A stretch of DNA of 64,000 bases from Chionis minor (lineage: Eukaryota > Chordata > Aves > Charadriiformes > Chionididae), in the NCBI GenBank assembly GCA_013398295.1, contig VZSF01005560.1, forward strand, positions 1 through 64,000, given 5' to 3'. The position numbers and the translations under genes are program-made. Positions 1-14,369 of the stretch are shown here, piece by piece. Numbering within the stretch: the stretch's first letter is position 1; every line of letters starts with the position of its first letter. The notes beneath the pieces were generated by a model. That model was not told the DNA's origin, made no database searches, and saw nothing but the letters and a program-made list of their open reading frames with translations.

Positions 1-15
1 AGGCCAAACCACGAC
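1..15 (+). mobile_element. Possible last bases of an avian LTR cut by the window edge
   Basis: The window opens with AAACCACGACA preceded by GGCC. Many avian ERVL-type LTRs end in a closely similar sequence (a TAAACCACGACA-type end, recalled from family knowledge). With only 15 bases visible this is a weak call. The sequence upstream of the window would settle it. Confidence 0.25.
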
Positions 16-1977
16 AGACTGGGATGATAGAAAAAAGCTGGTAGCAATGATTCTCCCATTTATTCCTTTCCTGTTCCACAGGAGCCTGTATTTACATTCC
101 ACATCTGATATTAAAAGTCTGCCTAGCAGATGCGGTAAACTACTGATGATGTAAACATCTTCCAGTGAAGTCAAGGAACACCAAAGTTGGACACAAGCAC
201 TTACTGAACAAGATGATAAATCAGAAAACAGAAACATCACTCTCCACACACCCCACCCAAATAAAATCAAAAGAATTGTAAGACCTGTACCTAGGACAGA
301 AGACTTTTTTTTTCTGGCTGTGCCTATTGGCTATTTCAATAAGTTGCACTAGTGGGTATGCTCCCCAATTTGACTGTCCCTCTGCTCCTTATGAAGAGTC
401 CAGGAGGATACAAAAAACAATTTCCCCAACCAAGACCAAGGACAAGGTCCTTTATGATTCACTGTGCTGTGCTTCGGTACAGGTCACAACTGTGAAGTGA
501 CAGGCTGAGTCCGTACATGCAAAACTCAGGAAGATTAATTTTACTGCATTAGAACCTTAAGGTCCAGTGTGATTCATCATCAATCAGTCTTGGTTCCTGT
601 TTATACCACAGCTTTAAAGAAACTTAGCAACAAACAAGATGTGATGTAGGATGAGTTCCTGGTCCCTGACAGTGAAATAAAAGATTTTGTGAAAGTTAAA
701 AGACTTCAAAGGAAGAGGTTAAACCTCTGAGAAACCACTTGCAAAGTGACTCAGGTAGTTGTCCCCAATTTTGCTGGAGAAGTGTTTTTGACGGGGAGGT
801 AGGATATGTTCAAAGAAGAAGTGGTCTTAAGAATATGGCAATGACAACAGTATTTGCTAACCAACAATTTTAAGCATATTTTGATGCCAAAAATGTTGAA
901 TGCTGCCCAAATCAAGGCATTCTGAGGATCAAAAATGCCCATGGCAAAAAATGTTCATTCAATGCCTGTGCAAATTAGAATACTTTTTCAGCAACTGAAC
1001 ACCTAAATATAGATTTAAGTCCATATGCTTAGAAAAGCTCACCAGTCTACATTTATGAAGAACCTAATTTTGCCACTCTGTGATGAGAGGTAGTAGCTGA
1101 ATACATAAGTGATCTTATTAAATAAATTTTGCTTTCAGTATGAGTTATACTCTTAGGATCAGGTCCAAAGATACTACAAAAGAAATATCAACAAATATTT
1201 ATAAAAGAAGGAGAGCATACAGAGGAGCATCCAAAACTTGTTGTGTATTTGTAAACCGACATGCAAGGCAAATGAAAATAAATCTAATCCAAGCCCCAAG
1301 GCAAAACTGGCTTTCTTATTGATACAACAAAAGCAATGACTAACAACTGCTACTCTGGCCTTGCATTTCTAGAACATATATTTCTGAAAGCTTGGCATCA
1401 CTGAATTGCTCACAAAACACTGAAAAATAGAACTTGCCAAGCAACACTTTGCTGGAGTGGGTTTGTTGGGTTTTTTGTTTGTTTGTTTTATGGTGGGTTT
1501 TTTTCTGTATTACTGATGAAATAAGCCTACATCAATGACCCTGCTCTCTTGTAATCCTAGATGTGTTACCTAGCTTGTCCCCCTCTAAAAATACCCCAAA
1601 CCTCCCAAAGTCTTCCACTCCATGCACTAATGAAAGTGGCATCTTTCTACAGCTAAATGCTTACTCTGGTATTTTCCTTAAAAATTTCAGAATGTCAAAA
1701 TGCTGATTATCCTTTCCTGAACATACTGCTCTTCAGTTCACAATGTGGTTAGTTAACAGGCTCTAGCTGCATATACTTATATTTTCATTCAACTACATAC
1801 TTCAAATGAGGTTATATTTGGAAACTAAAGTCAATTATTTAGAAGCTAGTAACAATGTCGACAAATGTAGCATGAGTCAAAAATGTATGAGATCTGGATG
1901 ACTATGCCAAAAAAAATTATCACCAGTAAAATATATTTTTGTATCTTCAATGCTATACAACTCTGAAACAGTAAATT
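16..1977. other. AT-rich non-coding sequence, nothing recognised
   Basis: Only short, unconvincing open frames occur here. I see no splice-flanked exon, RNA gene or repeat that I can name. A short T/G-rich patch (GTTT repeats) lies near 1468-1510. Confidence 0.6.
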
Positions 1978-2417
1978 AGAATCATAGAATCAAAGAATAG
2001 TTTGGGTTGGAAGGGACATTTAGAGGTCATGTAGTCCAAGCCCCTGCCATGGGCAGGGACTCCTACCACTAGACCGGGTTGCCCAAAGCCCCATTCAACC
2101 TGGCCTGGAACACTTCCAGGGGCATCCACAACTTCTCTGGGCAACCTGTTCCAGTGCCTCACCACCTTCATCATAAAAAAATTTCTTCCTAATATCTAAT
2201 CTAAGTCTACCCTCTTTGAGTTTAAACCATTACTCCTTGTCTTATCACTACTGGCCCTGGTAAAAAGTGTCTGTGTTTCTTACAAGGCCCCTTTAAGTAC
2301 TGAAAGGCCACAATAAGGTCTCCCCAGAGCGTTCTGTTCTCCAGATGGAACAACCCCAACTCTTTTAGTCTGTCCTCAAAGGAGAGGTGCTCCAACCCTC
2401 TGATTGTTATTGTAGCT
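1978..2417 (-). mobile_element. CR1 LINE, 3' fragment
   Basis: Read on the - strand, the sequence ends in the CR1 tail (TTCTATGATTCT type) preceded by the 'gtcccttccaaccc'-like 3' UTR. Further upstream it encodes the C-terminal region of CR1 ORF2: a LEHLSFEDRLKELGLF-like stretch near 2340-2405 and [14 protein letters not shown] near 2120-2170. The element is 5' truncated at about 2417. The frame is broken by an indel between the two protein blocks, so it is inactive. Confidence 0.9.
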
Positions 2418-5400
2418 GAAATTTGTATGTAGCTTTTCTGAGGTGTCACCAAAAGATGCATATTTAGCATTTAGATAATGAAAAATGACATTTTCTTAAG
2501 GCAGACACCATGTACCAATGAACTTTTGAATCTGGTAGATCAAGACCAAGAATAAGCTGAAAAAAATGCAAAAGTGTAACTCATGATGCTAGAATAAACA
2601 GTGACTAAATGGTAGTCAACATCTTCTTTCCAGTGTAAGGGGTCCTACATAAAAGAAGAACTTTCCAACAAAATGAAAGCCCTGCAGTTAATCACACGTC
2701 ATCCTAACCTTCTACAGATAAGCTCTAAAATTTAACCCTGAGAACACAAAACCTATTCCAACCGGGCTTGACTGTGAGGACACTTTAGTCAGGTTGGAAG
2801 ATGAGGTGTAAGAGACTTCTGTGTACACTGTGCATCAAAACATGGCAACCTGAAACCACTGTACTAGTAGCTACTACCAGCACAGTCTTTCTGATGGATT
2901 CCCAACTAGCGATTAATCCAGTACAAGCAGAGAAACTGCCACCTACCAGGCAAAAGATTTTGTAAGAGGAGAGCAGCACTGCCATACATCATGTCTTTTG
3001 TACCCTGAGTTAGGTTTTTTCCATGGAAAAGTCTCTGGTTTCTGTGCCACTAGGAACTCTTTACCAGCTTAATGTAAGACTAGCAACCAGAAGTTTTAAA
3101 ATTGAGTATGAATATGGATCTTCACACACTGCTGCAAACCTGAACAGGGTGTCCTATCACACAACAGAATGGTCTCAATGCTTGACCAGTCACTCCTCTT
3201 GAGTCTCCCCCACGTCAGTGCCTGAAGTGGTCACTGGAATTTGACAAAGGCAGAGACATTCAAAGCAACAAATGGCCAGCAGCAGCAGCTGGGGCATGAA
3301 AATGCACTCCACAGCAAGGAATAGCAATGCAATAAGCAGAGTACTTATACAAGCTTAATAAAAATCTTCAAGAGAGCTAGCAATGATACTTCAGAGGCAG
3401 GTAAACATGTCAGTGGAATGGCAAGAGGGAGATAAATGGGTGACACTGTACACTTGCAAGCCAATCATCTGCTTACGGTATGTTTAAACTCCAAGGTAGA
3501 TTAAGCAATAAAGAACAAAACTTTTGTTCTCTGAAGAAATTACAGGAATCATTAAGCGCTCAAACCTGCCATTTTTAAACTGATGAGCATTTTTTTCCTC
3601 ATTAGCACATCTGTTAAGCGGAAGGGCTCCTCACACGGGCACAGACATGAGCAAAACAGGCCGTTCACAGACTGGATTCAGCTTGGGGGGTAAAAGGATG
3701 CTCTGAGAAGCAGAACTCTGTTGTGACTCTGGGATACCCTGAAAGATTACAGCTAGAAGGGAAAAAAACAGTTTTGACTGGAACAACCTGGCATTTGGAA
3801 AAACATTGCATGTACTGTGCAGCCCAGGAAGTGGGAAAAATGAACCATGGGAAAAGACATGCTTCTGTAGAATAAAAAAGCCCCTAAAATATATTTTAAA
3901 TGAATAATTTTTCAAGACCAGGAACTATATTTCTTAAGATGGGATTTGTAGTCACTGAACTCAGTGACAGCTTCTGATTCTGTTTAAACAACTAAATGAC
4001 CCCATGAAGGAATGAAGGACTTTCCTGCTCTGATTTTCTATGAATATATGATAATACTAGTGGTGACTAGCAAGGCCACTTCTAAGAATTTTGAAATTGG
4101 TTAGACTTTCTATCAGCTTAAAATGTGTTCAGTCAAGTCCTTTTGTCCTGAATTTTGAGATAAGTCATGATTGAAATTATAGAATCATTAGAATCATGAA
4201 GACAACAGCAGGGAGATATGTTCCTGATGGGTTTTATTCATGGTAATGCCTTCCTAAAAATTTGAATTAAAGTATGACAATTGTTATTCAATGTCTTATA
4301 AAACAGAATTATTTAATTGGTTAACAGGAACACATTTATAAGATCTAATTGAGACAATGGTAGAACTGTTCAGAGTGACATTTTAATCTATAAAACCCAG
4401 AAACTTAATTTTGAATGTATTTGTGGCTGAACTGAAGTTATAGAATTATATGAACCAGAGGTATAAAATCTAATAGGCAATTATCCATTAAATTTGTCCA
4501 TAGAAATACATAGAATGTCAGACCACACGAGCAGTTATCATACTGCAATTTAAGTAGTATGGCTGAGAGAAGAGCTGGGCAATGAAGACAGTGTTGCATC
4601 AGGTTGAACTAAACCTTCTTAGCCTGTTACATGTATACCTGTAACAGTACACCCGGGAAGCACAATTTGATTTTAGTCCCACATAGCTAAATACCAAAAT
4701 ACATTCCAGATATATTCAAGACCAAGCAGTGCTCTGCTTAGTAAAGGTATGACCCAGCCAGTTCTAGATGCCACAGCAAAATATTTAATTTCATGTACCA
4801 TTGTGTAACACAGTCTGGATTTCCGCCCAAGAGAGGAGGAGTATAGATGATTTCTATAATGGCAAAACTCTTGTATCCTTCATCAGACGATCTGATATAC
4901 TGCCTCTGAGAACAGTAACTAATTTACAGTTTGAAGAAACTAAGTGCATGATATGTAAAAGTGCATGCATGTGCCAATAAGAACACACACAAAGTATGTG
5001 CCGTGAATATGTCTCTGCTGATCTAATGGCTACCCAATCGTCGGACTGAAGATCATCAGCCTTGTTGCAAGAGTATACATTCACTGGCTTAGTAAATCCA
5101 CCACCTAATTGTAATAGTTTATCTAATTTGTAAATGTATAATTTTACTTAGCATGATACAATAATTTACATAGTATATATAACTTTACTAAGTATAATAT
5201 TACTTAGACAAACTCAAATACTATATTGTATACATGACATGACAAAACTGTAAGGTTTGGCTTATTGAGATGTGATACTACTTACTGTCTGTCCAAGGCA
5301 TTAAAAAAGAAATGTATTTGAGAATCTGCAGGTTTTTTTGAAAAGTCTAATCTCTCCCTGACACTACAGATCTATGGCTGGAATGTTACTTTCAGATATT

Positions 5401-8400
5401 GAAGCGAAGGAGCAATTTGTTTTTGTCAAGCTTTGCATTACTTTTTCTTCCATGACATCTTTTTTTGTTGTTGTTGTTGGCTCCTTGGGACTTTTTGTAA
5501 GGCCCAAACTGTTCAGAACGCTTTATATTTAACTATTATAAAATGCCTTTACAGATAGGTAGAAACTTGGATTTTTTCTTTCCTTCTCATGTATTATCAC
5601 CAGTGCTGGTCAAATTCCATTTTCAGATACATCTCAGTCATCCTGTCTTATTACGCCTCCATAGCTGCATCTTACACAATCAACTCTTCTGTTCATGGTA
5701 AACAACAAAGAGAATTCACTTCTCTCTCGTTTGAATTGACTCTGAATACTGCTCAAGCAACTGCTGTGCATATAGATGCTATACCAACTCTATTTTCCTT
5801 CCTTCTGTTTTTCATTAATGCTGAAACACAGGGCAGATTTTTATCTCTACAAAACTCTGCAAAAAGCATTAGATGCAGCCTGAGTCTCAAGACTTCTGCA
5901 CATAACACTCTGATAAATAGGTGTTAATAGTTTGTAGTCAACTTTCAGTGCTTGCAGCAAATAGTGTAAATTGTAAAAAGCATATAAACAGAATCCTGTA
6001 AATTACTGTGAATGCTGTAGAAGACTGCAGATAAATTTTAAATAAAAGCTATTATACAGTAAACCTGCTGATGTTCCTCACACAGAATCTCTACTTTGTT
6101 GCTGTGATACATGTATAAATGCAAAAGTTTCAGCATTTATGGCTTTATATCTAGGACACGTACGTAAACACATTCTTCTCTTGTCTTTTTCCAAATAAAA
6201 TGTCTCAGTATTTACAACCCTATATAATGTATAATGTGTGTTCATTTTGCATCTTTTTGTCACTGTAAATCCAGTCTTTTTTATGAAGATTTTGCTTTCT
6301 CGTGAAATACACAGCTGGAGCTTGTTAAAACAAAGGCATTGTTTAACTATGCCCAGCTACTCTGCAAAGACAGGGCAGATGCTGAGGAGAGACCACGCCA
6401 GCTCAGAAGCAAAAGCCACAGATCATATTGGCCCTTGCTACCAAGCGTATATAGATTTGGAGAGTGAGCTGCTGTCTTTACTAAATGTTCTTCTCTGTGT
6501 TGGGCTGTATTTTGGTGTTGGCATGCTCTATGAGACTTGTTTGCCCTCAATTAAGCAGAGGCCCCTATAAGGGATAACAGAATAAAACTCCTCAGATCCG
6601 TCACAAGTTTTGTACTTTCAGCATGTAAGCCATCAACTAGCCTCAACAGACTGATAGTCTGGTTACATGCCCTGTATTCTTCTGAAAGGAGAAATACTAA
6701 GAGGATGCAAAAAAGTGCACTTATGAAATACCACACAGACACTAGGTCACATTTTGCCCTGGAGCAATCCCACTGGTTTTGCTATCAGGGAATTTGGTTC
6801 CCCAAATAATTCTCCCAGAGTCTTTCTAGAAGAGACAAACATGCCCGTCTACTTTTTGGAGATGAGAGGATCTCTAGCACTGACATATAAAGTGGCAGCC
6901 ATAAATGGAAAGCCACGTCCTCCTCACTTGCAGGCCCACACTCCTTCTGTGAGGGCACACAGACTGATAAAGCTTGATTTATTAATGATAATTGTCCAAA
7001 AATAGACGTATGAAAAAGTTCTTAATCTGTAAAAACCGCAGTGTGCCATGAGCAGAAGAAGGAGGGAAAAAACACATAATAAAGAAAGAGAGGACAAGGA
7101 ACTGGGCATAAGGAGCCCAGTGTTTTCAGTGTTTCTAAAAGATCAGACTGTAAATTGAGAAAAAAGAAAGGATCCAATTAGTGGATCAAAGAACAAAAAG
7201 TCTAGCAGTAAATTAAAGAGATGACAAAGAAGTAAGAAATGGCAGTGGTGTTAATCACATGCAGCTATGTGAGATTGTACAAACCTGAGCGAGTGAAAAC
7301 AATTAGTGAAGTGGAACAAACTGAGAAGTTCTGCAGGACCCATGGGAAGAACCTGGGGCTGGTAAAACTTAAAAAAGAACAGGTTTTGCTGTTGTTTTAA
7401 TATCTTTTATTGCACAGGTGCTGGTTACAAATGAATACATTTGGCTTATCCATATCAAATCGATTAGAAGTGCTTTGCTGATCTTTTCCTCTCTAACTTC
7501 AGACTGCTTAACCTCATACTTAAAGATTATTAACTACTGCTACATCCTGACTTCCTCCTCCTGGCAAGTTCCAAGTTAGATCAACTCATGTGCCATGTTT
7601 GGCTTGGGTGTTGCAGAGTTCAAAAAACTGTAATCAGAAATGGGATAAATATTACAGTGGGATAAAAATGCTCATCCTAAGAGGGGCAATATTTCAGGAG
7701 ACGAGAGATCTGGCACTGGCTGTGGCTTCTGTTCTGAAACACAGTTGGATATGCTGATGGGACCTAGATGTTCTCCACTATGTTAATGGCAACTGTCAAT
7801 CTTTTGCAAAGCTGTCATGCCATTTAAAGCAGGGAGCATTCCACAAAGTAGCATTCCACAAAGAGCCCTTAGAAATGCAGACAAAGAAACACACAGCTAT
7901 GAAATTGCTTTTCACTTTTAGACCCAGATAACTAAATACAATGTTTCTAAACAGGCCCAGATTGCCTAACAAACATTCCATTCAATGTTTCTAATTTCAA
8001 AACATTTCATTAACTGAATGTTGTCTCCATTGAGTTTGTATTTTCCTCATTCCACTAGCCTTGTGAAACTATTTTTGATTTTCATTAGTCTACAATTTAA
8101 TTAAGCCCAAACATCAAATTATGCTTTGAAGCACACAGGTGGGTAACGTAGGGGCTCCTTACTTTGGAATGAAAGCTTTGCAGTGTACGGAAGTCACATC
8201 TAACTGTTCATCGTCAACATGGTTTGCTGCTAACCTGCACAGCTAGTTGAGGAATCTGTGGTGGTTTTCCTGAAGATACCTTGGCGGTATGCTTTTCTTC
8301 CCATATGGGCTTCTTTCTCTCCAACTGTTCATGCATCAGCCTTGGACCTTGTAACAATAAAAATAAATAAATAATTTTTAAAAACCACCAAACCCAACAA

Positions 8401-11400
8401 ACAAACAAACTTTTCCCTTGCCCATTTCTCCTATTTGTCAAATGAAGCAGATGTGAAGATGACTGTACAATACAGTAGCTATAGGCACTGGTAAGAACAA
8501 GACAGACAGTTTTAAAAGGAGACATGAGACAAGAGAACAGCAGTGAGAAAACTCTGTGCAGCTGTTTTAGAGTTATTCCCAATCACATTAAATGGACCAG
8601 GCTTGTTTCAAGCCAGTTCAGCAAATTCCAGCAGGGCAAACATTGGAGAGTGCTTCTCAAAGCCTGGAGATTTGAAGGCCCCACGTGAGCTATCAAGCAT
8701 ACTAGAAAACAGCCTCAGCACAATGAACATTGCTTGAATATGGATGAGGCGACTCTGCCTGGTGCATTTCTCAGAGGGGCCAGAGAGGCCATGGCGTGGG
8801 TCCTCTGACCCTGGATGCTGCTGGCTTCATCAAGGTGCAGGGCCAGGAGAGCACCCTGCAGAGCAGTTTAAGGTGTTCAACACTGTCATTCTGAGAAATG
8901 GTGAAAACATATGTGCTTTCCTGATTGTGCTAAAAGGCAACATATGTAAGAACATCAGCTTTCTCTGCAGCATGTTGGAGAAGCATTAATATGCCCTGGC
9001 TACAGTTTCTTACTGCTCCACCTGTGGTGGATAGGAGGAAGAACTGACAGCCTAGAAGAAAAAGAAAAAAAACCACACAGAAATACACCTACCTGAGATT
9101 CCTTCCTTTTGCTATTTGCCCTGGCTCAGAGAGCAAAGATAGCTCTCTCTGGGACATCTGTGTCCTCCTCATACTCTTCCTTAACAAGGTTATCACAAAG
9201 CTGATGTCTTTCCTCCTTCTCCATGGTCTTCAGGATGTTCCCTGTCCTTCACAACATGGATATGTAGCCTTACCTAGTCTGATGTCCAGTCCCAAACAGT
9301 AACACCAAATGTGGATGGAAGCTCAGGTTCTCTGGTGGCTTGCTATGGCTGTGCCAAAGCTGCCTTAATTATTTCCTTTATTTCCTTTCAATGTTTTCAA
9401 CCGGAGGCAATTCTGTTGGCAGACTTTCTGAGAAAGACACACAGATAGTGGACACCCAGGACAAGTTTTCCCAAGTAAGGCAGCTGCAGGCAGGCACACA
9501 TGTCCCCCCTGCACCATTTAGCAGCAGACCTGTCCCGGGGAGCTAGAAAGGAGAACCAGGCACCCAGTACTCACCTTCAGCTGCACACAGCTGCCTCCAT
9601 TTGCGGTATTACACAGCATTTGTAAACCATGGCTAATCAGCTATGGGTAAATAAGGCTGTATAACAGGATGACCATATTCCCGTGGTTTCCCAGAGTGGC
9701 TGACTGGGAGAGCAGTGTGTGGAGAAGAAAACACATTTCTCTAGACACAGCCCTGACAGCCTGTGCTATGCACGCTTTCCAAGCTCCCCTCTGCTGTCAA
9801 GTCACATTCATCTTTCGCGCAGGCCACCGCTCATGGATGTAGCTAACTAGCTACCCTGGCTGAGCTGACTGCTCAAGGGATACGAATTTGGTTCAGGCTG
9901 CAAAGGGCCACATATCTCTACTACAATGAAGAGTATGCTTTTGTTCTATCCAGGAACAACGCTGATGATATCTGCATCCAGCAACCGCTGACACATCTAA
10001 GAGGAATTGCTGCTGAGGAAAGCTGTAGCTTTCCAGTACTTCGGGTTTGCTTTATGCTGATAGGCATCATTGAAATCCCTCTCACAACCCGCTTAGCTTC
10101 CCCGTTTGTGGGGAAATGAATACCCAGCCTGCAATAACCGTGAGTTTCCATCTCATCTCCTGCATGGCAATCATGTCTCGGTTGGTATTGAATACATTTG
10201 GCATACACCGGCTGGGTCTTTTCAGAGCAAGGGACTGAATAGCAATATCATGTTTCTGACCTCTTGATACTGTCAAAATGGTGTAAAGGAGCAAGGCTGC
10301 AGAATGGTACTTTGGCTTCCCTTACTTATAAACACCTTTATGCCATGCCCTTGTAAAGCTGACTCCAGCATATTGTCTTGTTAGATGGAAACAGGAATGT
10401 TTCCTTCCCAAAGGACAGGCCCAGACTTGTGGATTAATACAGGATTTCTAGTCCTTACCCTTCATCCAAAAAAGGAACAAAATTTCCTTTATCAGACAAC
10501 TGCCTTTTATCGTGTCTGTTTTGCTCTATGCCATAATAAATGCGCAACCCTTAAGGCTTACAATGATAGCTGTGTGTACAACTACCTCTGTTGGTTAAGA
10601 GACTGACCTGTGTTCTATTAATATTTATAGATTTAAATTTTTCATACACAACAATTCTGCATTATTGAATAGGTGACTTCCTGCATTTTAATGTTTATGG
10701 AGTAGGAGTGGGGTCTTTGTAGTTAACATTGCAATAATTTTTTTATGATTAAATAAAAAGTTGTTACCTCTAACCTCCTCAAACAAAATCCCCTTGGACA
10801 ACATGTTGGTGAAGAATTCTCTCAAGAGGTATATGATATTATATTTGTGGCAAATTTGCTTAAGGAATTTAGGTTTATGGTACATAAGGAATTTCCATAG
10901 CTGGAAATATTTAATAACTTTCTTTTTAAAGTTGCTGAATTATTCAAACATCGATTTGGGATTACTTATTCAGTTTTGGAGACAACGGGATTCTTATTTG
11001 CAAAATTGATCTTCACCTTTTAGAAGGTGCATATTGACAAAATAAAAGATTCAATGTGTTCACTTGAGTTGGCATCTTGGATTAGGACTGGGATGCAGAT
11101 TCAGGCTTCCATTCATTTATTTTGAAATCAAGACCTTTACTAAAGGCTTTAATAATAGCTGCATTGTAAAGAGCTTGTATTTTGGAGGACAATGTGGGAT
11201 TTCAAGACCTCTTAGGAGTTACAGAAAAACATGAACCATTTGGCATAAAATGAGGTCAGGTCATTTCTTAGGAAAAAAACTGTGTATTTAGTCACTACAG
11301 TCACTGACATTTTTCTTCTCAATCAAATGAATATTGTCAAGGTCTGGTTTGCATGTTTATGTGGTAACAGCACCTTTTGCAGCAGCAGAACACATGAACA

Positions 11401-14343
11401 GTGAAGACAGTTTCTCTGGAATAGCAAACCTGATACTTTTTCATCTTCAGGTGGGTCAGAATCTTCACAGTGTCACTCAGGTGGGCTGTTATTGCATTAA
11501 GAAGTACTTTGCTCTTCAAATAACAGAGTGAATCCAATGAGTTTTCATTTAGGAAGAAAGGGATACTCCATGTGAATACAGGAATCACAGTCTAGTCTAG
11601 TATCATCTAGTATAATTTTCTCAGATTGGCTTTTAATGTAAAATTTGTCCTGCAAATGACTTAGTCATGTCAAATTTTTTGGTCTCAAAAATATGAATAT
11701 AATTTGAATTAGGGTTATTTTGATTATTTTAATGGTGTGATACTCAACTTGAAAAAATTGTACAAAACCCCAAACCCATTTCCAGTATCTACTTTCTTTT
11801 ACATCTATATTTTTATTTGTAATATTTGAGTAGAAATAGGTCCAGCTCTTCTTATATTACTGTTGGAAAACAGTTATGCCTGTGAGCCAAGGATTCAGCT
11901 GATGTATATACCACCATAATTCTTTATTTGCAGGATATCATGGCTCTCTTTACCCACAATGAATGTAAAGAAGGATATAATTCTTGCAATCTGTGCAAAA
12001 GAGTTGGTGTTGCTTTGACAGCATCTCACACTAATTGAAGAAAATTGGTCACATGTATGCTTATGAAGTATATTTCAATATTCAGAATGGTCAAGAATGG
12101 TCAATAATTCATAACTCTATATTCTGAATTTGAATCATGATACCATCACAGAAGGTGCATCACAGAAGATTTCTCCAGTTTTAGAGAATAAATGTTTACT
12201 GTGGAATTTGGAAACAGGGCAACCCAAACAGTTTAATTATCTATCCTGTGGTGTATCTACATCCCAGTGACAGTCAGATGAATGTACTTGCACACAGTGG
12301 CTGAAACAGCTAATAAACATTTCATGGCCCTCAATGAAAGGGACTGCATTATTTTAGATTCCTTCCTGATGCTGTTCTCATGTGGACTTCACTGAAAGCA
12401 ACGTTTGTCAGTAGACAATTGAAAAATTAGTGTTCCTAAAGCAAAACAACAAATACTACTAGCCTAGTTATGCTACACTTAAAGAAATTATAATTATTAA
12501 TAAAATATTTAGGGTGCAATGTTTCATTTTGAGCTCTGATTTCACAGCCCCTGAAACCCATCCCACTCCATGAAGCGCAATTTAATTTCATTTTTTATCT
12601 TCATTTGCAAATAAATATTTTGTTTTCCCTTTGAGCGTGAGTCAATTTAATAACCTAATCAAAGATCAGAGCTTTCTGTATATATGAAGTATAATGAATA
12701 TATGCCATTTTCCTGAAGAAGTGTACCAAAATGGAGTAACACTTCAAGACAGGCAGTGCTATATTTCATATCTGGGCACTACATAAAATAGCAAGATGCC
12801 CACTCTCATTAGACAGTGCTGTAAAACAAATGCCAGGCAATAACATTATTTCCTTGCATCTTCAAAAATGCAAGCTGGCAAACTCTCCTGGGATGTGATT
12901 AACAGCTTGTCAGTTGGGGATTCTTATAAATTAAATTATTTCTTTAGCTATTAACCTTTGATGACATCAGTAATTCCCACATCTAGGACACAACAGGGTC
13001 TGGTAATGGACATGGAGGATGAACACACTGACACACCGACTTTTGGATGGGTTTAGCTTCCATGTCAACAGCTAAGTAAAAGTCAAGTTTTCAGGAGCAG
13101 TCAGTAGCTCGTGGCTGCCGCAGTCATGCTATGGGGAGATTTTCACAACTATTCAGGGCATTGGCTCCTCTGAAAAATCTACTTACTGCTTTAGGTGCTA
13201 GAAACAGCTGCAGTCTTCTAATGAACTGCCCCTTACAGACATTTCTCAGCCTCAGGGAACAGCGGCTCAAAGGTACTGCCTTACTCTGCCATACCTCTGC
13301 CACTATTTTAACCTACCCCTTCCCTCACGAGCCTTTGCTACCTGCATTTTACTGCTGTCACAGCTTGTTCACATTTCAATGGTAAGTGCGGACTATTTTA
13401 TTTTGTGCCTGCCCAGCACAGTGGCATTCCCGTCCTGCTCGAATCTTCTGGGCACGACTCCCATACCAGGAACGTCTGTTTGCAAATTACCCTAGCGCGG
13501 GAAGACAGTGATATATGACCTTTCACAATATTGGGCGAGGTATTGATCAAAGTCATTGATCCCATTTTTGAGTGACTGTTTCACCCAGGAAGACAAGAGA
13601 AATAAAAAAAATCTGACAGTGTCTGCAAAAGTCTGTGTCTGTTTGGAAACGTCAAAACATTTTGAGCTTTTTTGCTGACCTTTTGGCCTGACCGGGATTA
13701 ACAGATACTGTAATATTGTTCACCTGTTTTTTTTTAAAGAGCCTTCTGTGAAAATAGCTTGTTTGTTTGATTGCTTGTTTTGGTTTTGGATAGACAAGAA
13801 ACAAGTGGATATCAGGCAATCCTTGAGTTCCATAAGCAGCCCTCAATGACAGGCCCAGTGCTCCGCCAGAAAAGAAATACTTTGCAGATGAGACAACCAG
13901 ACCTGTTAGTACGTTTTCTAAGGCTAGGTCTACACATTATAAATACAGTTTTCTGTTTTGGAAGAAGATTTTCTAGTTTTTAAACGGCTAACTACCTGTA
14001 GGAACCAGCTATTACGTCTCTGTGTTATTTTACTGAAACATCATTAGTGGCTTGTTTTCTTATCATTAAGAGACAACTAAGACTGGCTCTCAAACAGCAA
14101 GTGATAAAAACATATCACCTCATAAGTCAGCTTTTAATACTTTCAGACTCACAACTGTTAACTTATGGTGTTACCTGAAAATAAGTGTTCCATATAAATG
14201 TTTTAATTTCTTTTCGAGCTGCACTGCATATGTGTACTGATAGTATTTAGCTGCTTAGGCAAGGTTATGTAATGACAACCTATTTCTGAAGGAGCACGTA
14301 GGCAAATTTCTGCCAATGACATACAGACAGCATGAATAATGGA
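2418..14343. other. AT-rich gene desert
   Basis: About 12 kb with no supportable coding exon, RNA gene or named transposon. All open frames are short (122 codons or fewer) with ordinary composition and no recognisable domain. A short TTG repeat is at about 5467-5480. One stretch (12560-12990) has features of a conserved regulatory block and is listed separately. Confidence 0.6.
12560..12990. promoter_or_regulatory. Candidate conserved non-coding regulatory block
   Basis: The text is unusually rich in homeodomain-, octamer- and TCF-like motifs. It has a perfect palindromic ATTTGCAAAT at 12603-12612, AATCAAAGATCAG at about 12657-12669, and AAATTAAATTATTT at about 12929-12942. CCTTTGATGACATCA, which joins TCF-like and CRE/AP-1-like sites, is at about 12955-12969. 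No transposon signature is visible. Developmental enhancers in gene deserts often look like this, but conservation cannot be judged from one genome. Confidence 0.25.
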
Positions 14344-14369
14344 TTTAGCATGCATGCATGCATGCTAAA
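14344..14369. repeat. Perfect 26-bp palindrome with CATG repeats
   Basis: The stretch is TTTAG, then four CATG units, then CTAAA. It equals its own reverse complement over all 26 bases, with no spacer. Alternating purine-pyrimidine CATG steps can extrude as a small cruciform. Confidence 0.9.

Noticed and set aside
4171..4195. ATAGAATCATTAGAATCATGA, resembling a CR1 octamer tail
   Set aside because: No CR1 3' UTR or ORF2 text adjoins it on either side, so a chance AT-rich match is more likely.
5589..5927. 112-codon + strand open frame
   Set aside because: No recognisable domain, an AT-rich surround, no splice or promoter context, and a length that is common by chance in 64 kb.
8214..8582. 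122-codon - strand open frame with hydrophobic stretches
   Set aside because: No family resemblance, and a T-rich AT tract accounts for the hydrophobic residues. No supporting context.
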